64,000 bases of DNA, from positions 18,268 to 82,267 of the forward strand of contig CANQCY010000006.1 in the NCBI GenBank assembly GCA_947591245.1, given 5' to 3'. The notes below the pieces were generated by a model. The model was not told the DNA's origin. It saw only the letters and a list, made by a program, of their open reading frames with translations, and made no database searches. Made by a program: the position numbers and the translations under genes. Shown here piece after piece: positions 43,705 through 52,493 of this stretch. This DNA is from an uncultured Lachnospiraceae bacterium. Lineage in GTDB: Bacteria > Bacillota > Clostridia > Lachnospirales > Lachnospiraceae. How positions within the stretch are numbered: position 1 is the stretch's first letter; each line of letters starts with the position of its first letter.

Positions 43705-44301
43705 ATGATACACTATTTTAATCCAACCGATAAACTTGCATTAAATGAATTTTCAAAGACGTTGACAATATTAATGAGAAAACATGATATTTCAAATAGA
43801 GAAACCGTTATTGTATGCATTGGCTCAGACCGCGCCACCGGGGATTCGCTCGGCCCGATCGTAGGACATTTTCTTGCCATGCATCAAAAAAACTTCCATC
43901 TTTACGGCACTCTGGAAAATCCCGTTCATGCCAAAAATCTGGAAAATGCGTTGGAACTTATACGCTCCAAGCATAAGGATCCGGTCATTATCGCCGTAGA
44001 CGCATCGCTCGGCATCGCCGAGCATGTCGGATATATCACCGTAGGAGAGGGATCGCTTTCCCCCGGCGTCGGCGTGTCAAAAAAACTGCCCTCAGTCGGA
44101 GACCTGTTTATAACCGGGATCGTAAACCTGTCCGGTTTTGGCGGACAGATGCTCCTGCAGACAACCCGGCTCAATCTTGTCATGCACCTGGCAGATTTCA
44201 TTTACAAAGGGCTGAACCGCTGTCTTGCCTCTGAATGCCATACGATCTGCCCTGACGCGTCCTACCAGGAAACCGCCTCAGAGCTCCGTCCTGCCCTGTA
44301 G
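43705..44301 (+). CDS. yyaC: Sporulation protein YyaC-like
   Basis: 198 residues with the YyaC fold, related to GPR and hydrogenase-maturation proteases: C-I-G-S-D-R-A-T-G-D-S-L-G-P-I-V-G near residue 35, then V-D-A-S-L-G and G-D-L-F-I-T-G-I-V-N. Family members are made during sporulation; their substrate is unknown. AGGGAG lies upstream of the ATG at 43705. Its 3' end overlaps the recR 3' end by 24 bases, tail to tail. The presence hints at spore-forming ancestry. Confidence 0.85.
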   Translation: MIHYFNPTDKLALNEFSKTLTILMRKHDISNRETVIVCIGSDRATGDSLGPIVGHFLAMHQKNFHLYGTLENPVHAKNLENALELIRSKHKDPVIIAVDASLGIAEHVGYITVGEGSLSPGVGVSKKLPSVGDLFITGIVNLSGFGGQMLLQTTRLNLVMHLADFIYKGLNRCLASECHTICPDASYQETASELRPAL

Positions 44302-44874
44302 GGCGCGGTAAAGGGTAACTTCATCAATATATTCGAGATCCCCTCCGACCGGAACGCCGCTTGCAATACGCGTTACCCTGATCCCGGCGGGCTTAAGGAG
44401 TTTGCTTATGTACATTGCCGTCGCCTCGCCCTCGAGCGAAGAATTTGTGGCAATAATAACCTCATCCACGTCCCCTTGAAGACGCTTTAAAAGTTCCTTT
44501 AACTTAATGTCAGAGGGCGTAATGCCGAGACTCGGATTAATTGCACCATGCAGAACGTGGTATACCCCCTCGTACTGCCCGGTTTTTTCATATGCCGCAA
44601 GATCCCGCGTATCCTCTACGACCATTATGGTCTTTTTATCCCGTTTTGGATTGCTGCAGATCGAACAGACCTCGCTGTCCGTCATCGTAAAGCATTCCCG
44701 GCAGTACCGTACATTTTTCCTCGCTTTCAATATGACGTCGGACAGCCGCTCGACGCGCTCTTCCGGTAAATTCAATATGTGAAACGCCAGCCGCTGCGCC
44801 GATTTTGAACCGATGCTCGGAAGCTGCGCCAGCTCTTCAATCAGATTATTAATTGATTCCGAGTAGTAATTCAT
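44278..44874 (-). CDS. recR: Recombination mediator RecR
   Basis: Works with RecF/RecO to load RecA on gaps. The 198-residue protein has N-terminal HhH (L-A-Q-L-P-S-I-G-S-K-S-A-Q-R-L-A), a C4 zinc finger (C-R-E-C-F then C-S-I-C), and a TOPRIM domain (I-M-V-V-E-D-T-R-D, A-T-N-S-S-L-E-G-E-A-T-A). The ATG overlaps the ybaB stop by one base (TGATG); the order dnaX-ybaB-recR is classical. Confidence 0.98.
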   Translation of the reverse strand: MNYYSESINNLIEELAQLPSIGSKSAQRLAFHILNLPEERVERLSDVILKARKNVRYCRECFTMTDSEVCSICSNPKRDKKTIMVVEDTRDLAAYEKTGQYEGVYHVLHGAINPSLGITPSDIKLKELLKRLQGDVDEVIIATNSSLEGEATAMYISKLLKPAGIRVTRIASGVPVGGDLEYIDEVTLYRALQGRTEL

Positions 44875-45224
44875 CAGAATGGAAATCCTCCGCCCAGATT
44901 TAAGCCGCCGGTAAGCGCCTCCATCGCCTTCGCATTATCTTCTTCCATCATATGGAGCGCCTCGTTCGTCGCCGCCACAATCAAGTCCTCAAGCATCTCA
45001 ATATCGTCCGGATCTACAACCTCTTCCGAGAGCTTCACGGATAAAACTTCTTTTCTGCCCGATACGCGGACCGTCACTGCCCCTCCCCCGGCAGTCGCTT
45101 CAAATTCCTTCTCCTGCATTTCTTTCTGCTGTTCTTCCATCTGGCGCTGCATTTTCTGCGCCTGCTTCATAAGATTGTTCATATTTCCGGGCATTCCGCC
45201 CTGAAAGCCTCCACGTCTTGCCAT
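44874..45224 (-). CDS. ybaB: YbaB/EbfC family nucleoid-associated protein
   Basis: DNA-binding dimer of 116 residues. A Gly/Asn/Met-rich start (M-A-R-R-G-G-F-Q-G-G-M-P-G-N-M) leads to Q-A-Q-K-M-Q-R-Q-M-E-E and the core E-A-T-A-G-G-G-A-V-T-V-R-V-S-G. Start at 45224 with AGGA 7 bases upstream; the longer frame to 45353 lies inside dnaX. Fourteen-base gap to dnaX. Confidence 0.95.
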   Translation of the reverse strand: MARRGGFQGGMPGNMNNLMKQAQKMQRQMEEQQKEMQEKEFEATAGGGAVTVRVSGRKEVLSVKLSEEVVDPDDIEMLEDLIVAATNEALHMMEEDNAKAMEALTGGLNLGGGFPF

Positions 45225-45237
45225 CATCTTTTCCTTT

Positions 45238-46827
45238 CTAATCTGTTTCTGTTTTTTCCATATCTTCAATCGGAATATCGATATCCCCGAACAGCTTCCG
45301 AAGTTCCGGGAGCATATCATACTCCTGCCGGTTTGCCATAAGCCGGTACTCAATCTCTACCGTTTTCCCGGTTACCTGGAACGCCGCCTCGGACATCTGC
45401 GCCTGGCGGTCCTTGTCGCCGGCGAAATAAGAATAGCTTGTATCCTCCGCAAATGCGATCACCAGAGTTCCTTTGTCATTCACCGTCAGCGTCACATGAC
45501 CCAGCATTGTCTTAGCTACAGAGTCGAGCTGGTTTAACACCTGATGCCAATTTGCAGCAAGCTCCTTCACTTCCGACGGCACTGCACTCTCCCGGATTTG
45601 CTGCCGTTTCGCAGGCGGCGCGGGATCCGCGGCCCGCGCTGCCCCGCCGGCGCTTTCCCGCTGAACCGCACCCCCCCTGGCGATCTGATCTTCCAGATTG
45701 TGAATCCGGTTTACAAGCGAGTCGTAATCTCTCTGCATCTCGGGCTTGCAGAGGCGGATCAGCGCAACCTCAAAGAGCACCCGCTTCTGTGAGGCGTATT
45801 TCATCTGATTCTGCGCCTCAGACAGCACGCGGATATAACGGAACACCATCTCCTGTTCCATTTTCTCTGCCGTCCCGACAAGCGTTTTTAAATTTTCTTC
45901 CGACATATCAATAATATTTTCCGGATGTTCAGCGCTCTTTACAATCAGTATATTTCGCAAATACCATATAAATTCATCGCAAAACCTTGTAAGCTCTTTT
46001 CCTTCCGACATGATTTTGTCGATCATCTGCATCATCCCCGCCACGTCGCCGCAGGCAAGCGCTTCTGCAAATGCGGCGTACACCCCGTGATCGACGGCGC
46101 CCAGCACCTTCAGCACATTTTCATACGTCAGCGTTTCCCCGAAATAAAAGGAAATGCACTGTTCCAAAAGACTCAGCCCATCGCGAAGCGCTCCGTCCGC
46201 AAGTTTGGCAATATACATCAGCGCCTTGTCCTCCGCCTGAATCCCCTCATGATCCAGAAGCTCCCGAAGCCTGTCCGCTATCGTCCCAACCGTAATCCTC
46301 TTGAAATCATAGCGCTGGCATCGAGACAGAATCGTGAGCGGAATCTTGTGCACCTCCGTAGTCGCAAGGATAAATATCATATATGACGGCGGTTCTTCCA
46401 GCGTCTTGAGCAGCGCATTGAACGCGCTGGCGGACAGCATATGCACCTCGTCGATAATATAAACCTTATACTTCCCCTGCGGCGGCGAATACTGTATTTC
46501 TTCTATCACCTGACGGATATCGTCTACCTTGTTGTTTGAGGCGGCGTCCATTTCCACGACATTAAGGGACGCTCCCGCCGCAATTGAACGGCACATCGCG
46601 CACTCGCCGCACGGACCGTTCTCGCCGGGATTCTCACAGTTTACCGCCTTGGCAAACACCTTGGCAACCGTAGTCTTTCCGGTTCCTCTCGTCCCGCAAA
46701 AGAGATACGCATGTCCGACATGATCCGATTTGATCTGGTTTTTCAGCGTCGTCACAATATGATCCTGCCCTTTGACATCCTCAAAACTATCGGGTCTGAA
46801 TTTTCGGTATAACGCCTGATATGACAT
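45238..46827 (-). CDS. dnaX: DNA polymerase III subunits gamma/tau
   Basis: Clamp-loader ATPase of 529 residues. Walker A F-C-G-T-R-G-T-G-K-T-T-V-A-K, zinc site C-x-n-C-G-E-C-x-x-C, Walker B I-I-D-E-V-H-M-L-S, sensor A-T-T-E-V-H-K-I-P, then domain III and a short tau-type C-terminal region (from residue 380). The gene heads dnaX-ybaB-recR; no SRP RNA or tadA is found just upstream, where pfk lies instead. Confidence 0.97.
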   Translation of the reverse strand: MSYQALYRKFRPDSFEDVKGQDHIVTTLKNQIKSDHVGHAYLFCGTRGTGKTTVAKVFAKAVNCENPGENGPCGECAMCRSIAAGASLNVVEMDAASNNKVDDIRQVIEEIQYSPPQGKYKVYIIDEVHMLSASAFNALLKTLEEPPSYMIFILATTEVHKIPLTILSRCQRYDFKRITVGTIADRLRELLDHEGIQAEDKALMYIAKLADGALRDGLSLLEQCISFYFGETLTYENVLKVLGAVDHGVYAAFAEALACGDVAGMMQMIDKIMSEGKELTRFCDEFIWYLRNILIVKSAEHPENIIDMSEENLKTLVGTAEKMEQEMVFRYIRVLSEAQNQMKYASQKRVLFEVALIRLCKPEMQRDYDSLVNRIHNLEDQIARGGAVQRESAGGAARAADPAPPAKRQQIRESAVPSEVKELAANWHQVLNQLDSVAKTMLGHVTLTVNDKGTLVIAFAEDTSYSYFAGDKDRQAQMSEAAFQVTGKTVEIEYRLMANRQEYDMLPELRKLFGDIDIPIEDMEKTETD

Positions 46828-46850
46828 AGTTTCCTCACTTCTGCTCTACA

Positions 46851-47924
46851 TTAGTCTCCAAAACAGATCCCCAGACTCTTCACCTCTTTGATGATAGAAG
46901 AATTCGGATCCACCATCTTCAGTTTCCCTGCCACCTCGGAAAGCGGCACCGGAACAATTTCATCCGCACGGAATCCAACCATATAACCGTATTTTTCTTT
47001 CAAGATCAATTTCGCCGCCGCTGCACCGAGACGGCTTGAAATCACCCTGTCGTAGGCGCACGGGCTGCCGCCGCGCTGCGTATGTCCCGGAACGGTAATC
47101 CGGATCTCCTGTCCGGTTCTCTCCTGAATCTCCGCGCCGATTTTGTAGGAAATGCTCGGATACGGATTATTTTTCAATTTTTCCTTATATTCTTTTTTTG
47201 ACAATGCAGCGTCTTCTTTAGATATCGCACCCTCGGCAACCGCCAGAATCGAAAAACGCTTTCCCGCTTCTGTCCGTTTTTCGATCGCTCCGATCACGGA
47301 ATCAATATCGTATGGAATTTCGGGAATGAGGATAATATCCGCGCCGCCCGCGATGCCCGCATGAAGCGTCAGCCAGCCGACTTTATGCCCCATGACCTCT
47401 ACGATAAAGACTCTTCCGTGGGAATATGCAGTCGTATGAATGCAGTCAATGCAGTCTGTAGCAATATCCACGGCGCTTTGGAAGCCAAACGTCATGTCGG
47501 TGCCCCATATATCGTTATCGATCGTTTTTGGCAGCCCTACGACATTGAGCCCTTCTTCACTGAGCAGATTTGCCGTTTTCTGCGTACCGTTTCCGCCCAG
47601 GATAACAAGGCAGTCAAGTTTCAGCTTATTGTAAGTATTTTTCATGGCAAGCACCTTGTCCATGCCATTTTCATCCGGCTGCCGCATTTTCTTGAACGGC
47701 TGTCTGGAAGAACCGAGAATTGTTCCGCCCTCCGTGAGAATACCAGAAAAGTCCGAAGGCTTCATCTTAGTATACTTCTCATACATAAGACCTTTGTAGC
47801 CCTCTAAAATACCAATGATTTCCACATCCTCGCTTGAGTTATAAAGCGTCTTTGCCACACCGCGCATCGTTGCGTTCAGCGCCTGGCAGTCTCCTCCGCT
47901 TGTCAAAAATGCTACTCGTTTCAT
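46851..47924 (-). CDS. pfkA: 6-phosphofructokinase
   Basis: Phosphorylates fructose 6-phosphate in glycolysis. 357 residues from the ATG at 47924 (GGAAGG upstream). Motifs: L-T-S-G-G-D-C-Q-A-L-N, I-L-G-G-N-G-T-Q-K, P-K-T-I-D-N-D and G-H-T-Q-R-G-G-S-P. The Gly in G-G-N-G-T is the ATP-type state, while the Lys in P-K-T-I-D-N-D is the pyrophosphate-type state (ATP enzymes usually have Gly), so the donor is ambiguous; mixed forms occur in group III PFKs. Confidence 0.9.
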   Translation of the reverse strand: MKRVAFLTSGGDCQALNATMRGVAKTLYNSSEDVEIIGILEGYKGLMYEKYTKMKPSDFSGILTEGGTILGSSRQPFKKMRQPDENGMDKVLAMKNTYNKLKLDCLVILGGNGTQKTANLLSEEGLNVVGLPKTIDNDIWGTDMTFGFQSAVDIATDCIDCIHTTAYSHGRVFIVEVMGHKVGWLTLHAGIAGGADIILIPEIPYDIDSVIGAIEKRTEAGKRFSILAVAEGAISKEDAALSKKEYKEKLKNNPYPSISYKIGAEIQERTGQEIRITVPGHTQRGGSPCAYDRVISSRLGAAAAKLILKEKYGYMVGFRADEIVPVPLSEVAGKLKMVDPNSSIIKEVKSLGICFGD

Positions 47925-47954
47925 ATGCACCTTCCTTTCCTATTTAGAACACAT

Positions 47955-49229
47955 TCAGTGTTTGTACACAACTTTATCCCTGCCTGTCTGTTTCCCTTCA
48001 TAAAGAGCCCTGTCGGCTCTCTTTACCGTTTCGTCCGTGCTGTCCTTTTCACAACCGTCCGCCACGCCAAACGTCATGGTCACGCCAAGAACCTCATCAT
48101 CATAGTGAATCCTGAGCTCCTTCACCTTCCGGGCAATCTGATTGATAAATTCCTCAATGTCATTGATGCGCTTTCCTGAAACAACAAACATAAATTCCTC
48201 GCCGCCCCATCTCGCCACGCTACCGTTTTCCTTTACCGCCTCTTTCAAAACATGAGAAATTTCCTTCAGCACCAGATCGCCGCAATCGTGTCCATAGTTG
48301 TCGTTGAATTTTTTAAAGAAATCAATATCCCCGATTGACACAAAAAACGGTATCTCTTTTTCGATCAGCCTCCTATGCGCCTCCCACAACATTAACTCGC
48401 CATGATGACGGTTATATAACCCCGTCAGAGAATCTCTTTCGATCAGGTCGCGGAGCGAAGCCTGCATCTCAACAGCGGACTTTCCGATTCGCCCAAGCTC
48501 GTCTTTCCGTCCGAGAACATCCGTACAGAGACTGGCTTTCAAATCGCCGCTTTCCACCCGCACAAAGAAATCCCCCAGCTTCTGCATGCATTTTGACAGG
48601 CGGCCGGCATACAGGCTCATAACAAGGATTACCGCTCCCACGCTAATGAGTATTGCCACAATCAGCGGAATCAAACCGCCAAGTACTATGTTGCGCACAT
48701 GACGCACCTGCTTTCCCGCAAACACCATCCCGGTACATTGTCCTGACTGATCATAAAGCGGACAATAATACGAAATATAGTGGTTGTTGTTAATGTCCGT
48801 GTGCGTATAAAAATGTTCTTCCTTCCCCTTAAGCACATCCTCTACAACAGTAGAATCCGCTTTCGTACCGGTTATCGGATTGCCCTCCTCGTCACGTATG
48901 GTCGTAACAAGCCTCTGATCCCCGTAAAAAATCGTAACGTCCGCATCAAACGCCCGCTTATACCCCTCGATTTCCGCAAAAACCTCAGTTATGCTGCGGC
49001 TGCCTTTCATTGTGACGACCCCGTTTTCCATCTGGTACTCGCCTGGAAAGGAAGTGTTATACATGTATATAACGGTCTGGGCAATGCCCTTCATCTCATC
49101 TTTAACCTGATCATATATTAAAGTCGTCAAATAGTACGAGTTATATATTATAATACATATCAAGAGTAAAACAAGAGGAATAATAATAATTCGCAACAAC
49201 GACGTACGCAAACTCTTTTTCGCTTTCAT
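47955..49229 (-). CDS. Membrane diguanylate cyclase (Cache-HAMP-GGDEF)
   Basis: 424 residues: membrane helix (about 10-32), extracellular Cache-like sensor (about 35-180), second helix (185-207), HAMP (208-262) and GGDEF domain (265-424). The active site is R-W-G-G-E-E-F with K-F-N-D-N-Y-G-H-D-C-G-D upstream, so it should make cyclic di-GMP. The product-inhibition I-site (RxxD five residues before GGEEF) is absent. Ligand unknown. A second messenger often opposing motility, in a genome segment rich in flagellar genes. Five bases after nfnB. Confidence 0.93.
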   Translation of the reverse strand: MKAKKSLRTSLLRIIIIPLVLLLICIIIYNSYYLTTLIYDQVKDEMKGIAQTVIYMYNTSFPGEYQMENGVVTMKGSRSITEVFAEIEGYKRAFDADVTIFYGDQRLVTTIRDEEGNPITGTKADSTVVEDVLKGKEEHFYTHTDINNNHYISYYCPLYDQSGQCTGMVFAGKQVRHVRNIVLGGLIPLIVAILISVGAVILVMSLYAGRLSKCMQKLGDFFVRVESGDLKASLCTDVLGRKDELGRIGKSAVEMQASLRDLIERDSLTGLYNRHHGELMLWEAHRRLIEKEIPFFVSIGDIDFFKKFNDNYGHDCGDLVLKEISHVLKEAVKENGSVARWGGEEFMFVVSGKRINDIEEFINQIARKVKELRIHYDDEVLGVTMTFGVADGCEKDSTDETVKRADRALYEGKQTGRDKVVYKH

Positions 49230-49234
49230 AATTA

Positions 49235-50626
49235 TTACTTCCTGATATATTCATCTATTGCCTTCGCCGCTGATTTTCCCGCGCCCATCGCAAGAATAAC
49301 CGTAGCGGCCCCCGTTACGGCGTCACCGCCAGCATAAACGCCCTCGCGGGTCGTCTCCCCGGACTCTCCCTTTGTAATCAGGCAGCCGTGGCTATTTGCA
49401 TCCAAACCAGGGGTCGTCGAACGGATCAGCGGGTTCGGGCTCGTACCGATTGACATAATAACGGAATCCACATCAAGGATAAATTCGCTTCCCTCTTTTA
49501 CGATCGGTCGGCGGCGTCCGCTCTCATCCGGCTCGCCAAGCTCCATCTCCACGCATTTCATGCCGCAGACCATGCCGTCTTCATCGCCGAGTATCTCCAC
49601 CGGATTGTGAAGCGTCTTGAAGATAATGCCCTCTTCTACCGCATGCTCAACCTCTTCTTTTCTCGCCGGAAGCTCCTCCATGCCGCGCCGGTAAACTATG
49701 TATACCTCCTTGGCTCCGAGACGCATCGCGCTTCTCGCCGCATCCATCGCCACATTTCCGCCGCCCACGACAGCTACTTTCTCTGCATGCTGGATCGGCG
49801 TCTTGCTGTCGTCTTTGTACGCTTTCATAAGATTGATGCGGGTCAGAAACTCATTCGCCGAATAGACCCCTTTCAGACTCTCGCCCGGTATATTCATAAA
49901 TCTCGGAAGGCCTGCGCCCGAGCCGACAAAAATCGCCTCGTTTCCCATCTCAAACAGCTCATCGATCGTAAGCACCTTGCCGATAACCATATTGGTCTCT
50001 ACATCCACGCCGATCTCTTTCAGATTGTCGATCTCCTTCTGAACAATCGCTTTGGGAAGACGAAATTCCGGAATGCCATAAACCAGAACGCCGCCTGCCA
50101 GATGGAGCGCCTCATAAATCGTAACCTTATATCCCATTTTTGCAAGATCGCCCGCTGCCGTCAGGCCGCTCGGCCCCGCTCCGATCACCGCTACCTTATG
50201 CCCGTTCTGGCGCGGCATAACCGGTTTGTCATTGCAGTGTTCCCTGTGATAATCTGCTACAAAACGCTCCAAACGTCCGATCCCTACCGGCTCGCCTTTT
50301 ATGCCTCTTACGCATTTTCCCTCACACTGGGTTTCCTGCGGGCACACGCGTCCGCACACTGCCGGAAGCGATGTGGACTCGGACAAAATCTCAAACGCGC
50401 CGTCCATATCCTCATTCGCCACTCTCTCAATAAACGCCGGAATGTCGATCTGCACCGGACAAGCGCTCACACAGGGCTTCTTCGGACAGTTCAGACAGCG
50501 TCTCGCCTCATTTACTGCCATATCATACGTGTAGCCGAGAGCCACCTCGTCAAAATTTTTATTTCTCACATCCGGATCCTGTACCGGCATCGGACATTTA
50601 TTTAAATCCATATTTTTTTCTGCCAT
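49235..50626 (-). CDS. nfnB: NfnB / GltD-like NADPH oxidoreductase subunit
   Basis: 463 residues: N-terminal 4Fe-4S region (A-R-R-C-L-N-C-P-K-K-P-C-V-S-A-C-P, C-G-R-V-C-P-Q-E-x-Q-C-E-G-x-C), FAD site G-A-G-P-S-G-L-T-A-A-G-D-L-A, and NADPH site V-V-G-G-G-N-V-A-M-D-A-A-R-S. Paired with the FNR-like gene upstream (20-base gap), this is the NfnAB transhydrogenase that couples NADH and reduced ferredoxin to NADPH by electron bifurcation. Often annotated as glutamate synthase small subunit (gltA). AGGAGG precedes the ATG. Confidence 0.93.
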   Translation of the reverse strand: MAEKNMDLNKCPMPVQDPDVRNKNFDEVALGYTYDMAVNEARRCLNCPKKPCVSACPVQIDIPAFIERVANEDMDGAFEILSESTSLPAVCGRVCPQETQCEGKCVRGIKGEPVGIGRLERFVADYHREHCNDKPVMPRQNGHKVAVIGAGPSGLTAAGDLAKMGYKVTIYEALHLAGGVLVYGIPEFRLPKAIVQKEIDNLKEIGVDVETNMVIGKVLTIDELFEMGNEAIFVGSGAGLPRFMNIPGESLKGVYSANEFLTRINLMKAYKDDSKTPIQHAEKVAVVGGGNVAMDAARSAMRLGAKEVYIVYRRGMEELPARKEEVEHAVEEGIIFKTLHNPVEILGDEDGMVCGMKCVEMELGEPDESGRRRPIVKEGSEFILDVDSVIMSIGTSPNPLIRSTTPGLDANSHGCLITKGESGETTREGVYAGGDAVTGAATVILAMGAGKSAAKAIDEYIRK

Positions 50627-50645
50627 GATATTCCGCCTCCTTTTA

Positions 50646-51491
50646 TTATTCCTTATCTGTTGTATTCAGCAAATTACAAGCCGCCTCGCGGGCATGCGCC
50701 TCAAATTCCTTGTACATCGTCCCCCGGTGCATTGCCTCGTCAAAGTCGACCAGATGGCCGTCAAAATCAGGGCCGTCCACACAGGCAAACTTTGTCTCTC
50801 CGCCTACCGTCAAACGGCATCCGCCGCACATGCCCGTGCCGTCGATCATAATCGGGTTCATGCTCACCATCGTCTTTATATTATATTTTTTCGTCGTAAG
50901 GCAGACAAACTTCATCATGATCAGCGGTCCGATCGCAATGACCTCATCATATTCATTGCCCTCCTGAATCAGCTTCTCAAGAGCGTCCGTAACGAGGCCT
51001 TTTTCGCCGTAGCTGCCGTCGTCCGTCATCATGACAAGCTTATCGCTCGCACCCGCAAATTCCTTCTCCAGAATCACGAGATCCTGATTTCTGAACCCTA
51101 CGATAGCATGAACCTCCGCACCCATATCATGCAGTTTCTTCGCTACCGGGTAAGCAATCGCGCAGCCTACGCCTCCGCCGACAACAGCCACCTTTTTTAA
51201 GCCTTCAGTATGGGTCGGAACTCCGAGGGGACCCACGAAATCATGAATCTCATCCCCCTCATTCAATGTATCCAGTTCCATCGTGCCTCCGCCTACGATC
51301 TGATATATAATCGTTACGGTCCCCGCCTCCCGGTCAAAATCCGAAATCGTCAGGGGGATTCTCTCGCTGTCCTCCTTTGCTCGGAAAATAATGAATTGCC
51401 CCGGTTCCGCTTTTTTTGCGATTAAAGGAGCTTCCACCACCATTTTGGTAACTGTCGGATTCAAGGACGTTTTTTCTACAATACGAAACAT
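50646..51491 (-). CDS. nfnA: NfnA / ferredoxin-NADP reductase-like subunit
   Basis: 281 residues. FAD-binding beta barrel (E-R-I-P-L-T-I-S-D), NAD site V-A-V-V-G-G-G-V-G-C-A-I-A-Y-P-V-A, and a C-terminal 2Fe-2S motif D-G-T-G-M-C-G-G-C-R with a further Cys in F-A-C-V-D-G-P-D-F-D-G. Start at 51491 with GGAGG upstream. Partner of NfnB. Confidence 0.93.
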   Translation of the reverse strand: MFRIVEKTSLNPTVTKMVVEAPLIAKKAEPGQFIIFRAKEDSERIPLTISDFDREAGTVTIIYQIVGGGTMELDTLNEGDEIHDFVGPLGVPTHTEGLKKVAVVGGGVGCAIAYPVAKKLHDMGAEVHAIVGFRNQDLVILEKEFAGASDKLVMMTDDGSYGEKGLVTDALEKLIQEGNEYDEVIAIGPLIMMKFVCLTTKKYNIKTMVSMNPIMIDGTGMCGGCRLTVGGETKFACVDGPDFDGHLVDFDEAMHRGTMYKEFEAHAREAACNLLNTTDKE

Positions 51492-51546
51492 AATTACCTC
51501 CATTTTTTCCATCTTTTTCCATTTTTAAGGTTTTCTTTACATTGAA

Positions 51547-51575
51547 ATCATAACATATTTGGTAAGCTTATTCAA
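51547..51575 (-). promoter_or_regulatory. Promoter of nfnAB
   Basis: Minus strand TTGAAT (51575-51570), 17 bases, TATGAT (51552-51547). Divergent from the mrp promoter. Confidence 0.6.
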
Positions 51576-51584
51576 GAAAATTTA

Positions 51585-51613
51585 TTGACAAACCATGGCA
51601 ATCGCAATAAACT
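51585..51613 (+). promoter_or_regulatory. Promoter of mrp-thiN
   Basis: TTGACA, 17 bases, TAAACT, about 38 bases before the ATG. Confidence 0.6.
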
Positions 51614-51650
51614 ATTGTTAGAATTCTTTTGAAAGCGAGGAACGACTACA

Positions 51651-52493
51651 ATGAGCGATTGCAATCACGATTGTTCAAACTGCAGTTCAAGCTGCGACGG
51701 GGCCGCCAATGGGGGGCCGGAATCTTTTATTGAAAAACCACATCCGGATAGCAATATAAAAAAAGTAATCGGTATCATAAGCGGCAAGGGGGGCGTTGGC
51801 AAATCCATGGTGACGGATCTGCTCGCCGTAGCATTCAGCCGGAAAGGATACCGCTGCGGCATCATGGACGCTGACATCACCGGCCCATCGATACCGAAAG
51901 CGTTCGGCATCACCGAGAAAGCAACGGGAAATGCCACCACGATTTTTCCCGTCAAATCAAAAACAGGCATTGATATCATATCCATCAATCTCCTGTTAGA
52001 AGATGAAACGGATCCGGTCATCTGGCGCGGTCCGGTCATCGCCGGCACTGTCCGCCAGTTCTGGACTGACGTTTTGTGGGAAAATATCGATTATCTTTTT
52101 GTAGATATGCCGCCGGGAACCGGCGACGTACCTCTCACCGTATTCCAGTCGCTGCCTCTGGACGGGATCATTGTCGTGACGACCCCTCAGGATCTGGTAT
52201 CCATGATCGTAGGCAAAGCTGTGAAAATGGCGGAAATGATGAATATTCCCGTACTCGGGATCATTGAAAACATGAGTTTTGCCGAGTGTCCCGGCTGCGG
52301 CAAAAAAATTCCTGTATTTGGCGAGAGCCATATACAGGAAATCGCAGACAAATACGGGCTTCTCGTCCTCAGTCAGCTTCCGATCCAGCCGAAATTGAAC
52401 GAAGCGATTGACGCCGGCGCGATTGAAGACTTTTCATTCGACTATATGGACGACGCCGTAAAAATCATCGAAAACACCGGAGCAGCCGTATGA
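51651..52493 (+). CDS. mrp: Mrp/NBP35 family Fe-S carrier ATPase
   Basis: P-loop ATPase of 280 residues that builds or transfers 4Fe-4S clusters. N-terminal Cys cluster (C-N-H-D-C-S-N-C-S-S-S-C), deviant Walker A S-G-K-G-G-V-G-K-S, D-A-D-I-T-G-P-S, D-M-P-P-G-T-G-D, and the C-terminal C-P-G-C-G cluster-binding pair. The stop overlaps the thiN start by 4 bases. It is next to two Fe-S oxidoreductase genes on the other strand. Confidence 0.95.
   Translation: MSDCNHDCSNCSSSCDGAANGGPESFIEKPHPDSNIKKVIGIISGKGGVGKSMVTDLLAVAFSRKGYRCGIMDADITGPSIPKAFGITEKATGNATTIFPVKSKTGIDIISINLLLEDETDPVIWRGPVIAGTVRQFWTDVLWENIDYLFVDMPPGTGDVPLTVFQSLPLDGIIVVTTPQDLVSMIVGKAVKMAEMMNIPVLGIIENMSFAECPGCGKKIPVFGESHIQEIADKYGLLVLSQLPIQPKLNEAIDAGAIEDFSFDYMDDAVKIIENTGAAV

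Noticed and set aside
44278..44301. yyaC and recR overlap as a sign of a wrong gene call
   Set aside because: Both proteins show complete family motifs and normal lengths; a 24-base tail-to-tail overlap is acceptable.
45255..45353. N-terminal extension of YbaB into dnaX
   Set aside because: The extra residues are dnaX read in another frame; a good ribosome site marks the start at 45224.
46828..46850. SRP RNA gene upstream of dnaX
   Set aside because: Only 23 bases separate dnaX from pfk, too short for any RNA gene.
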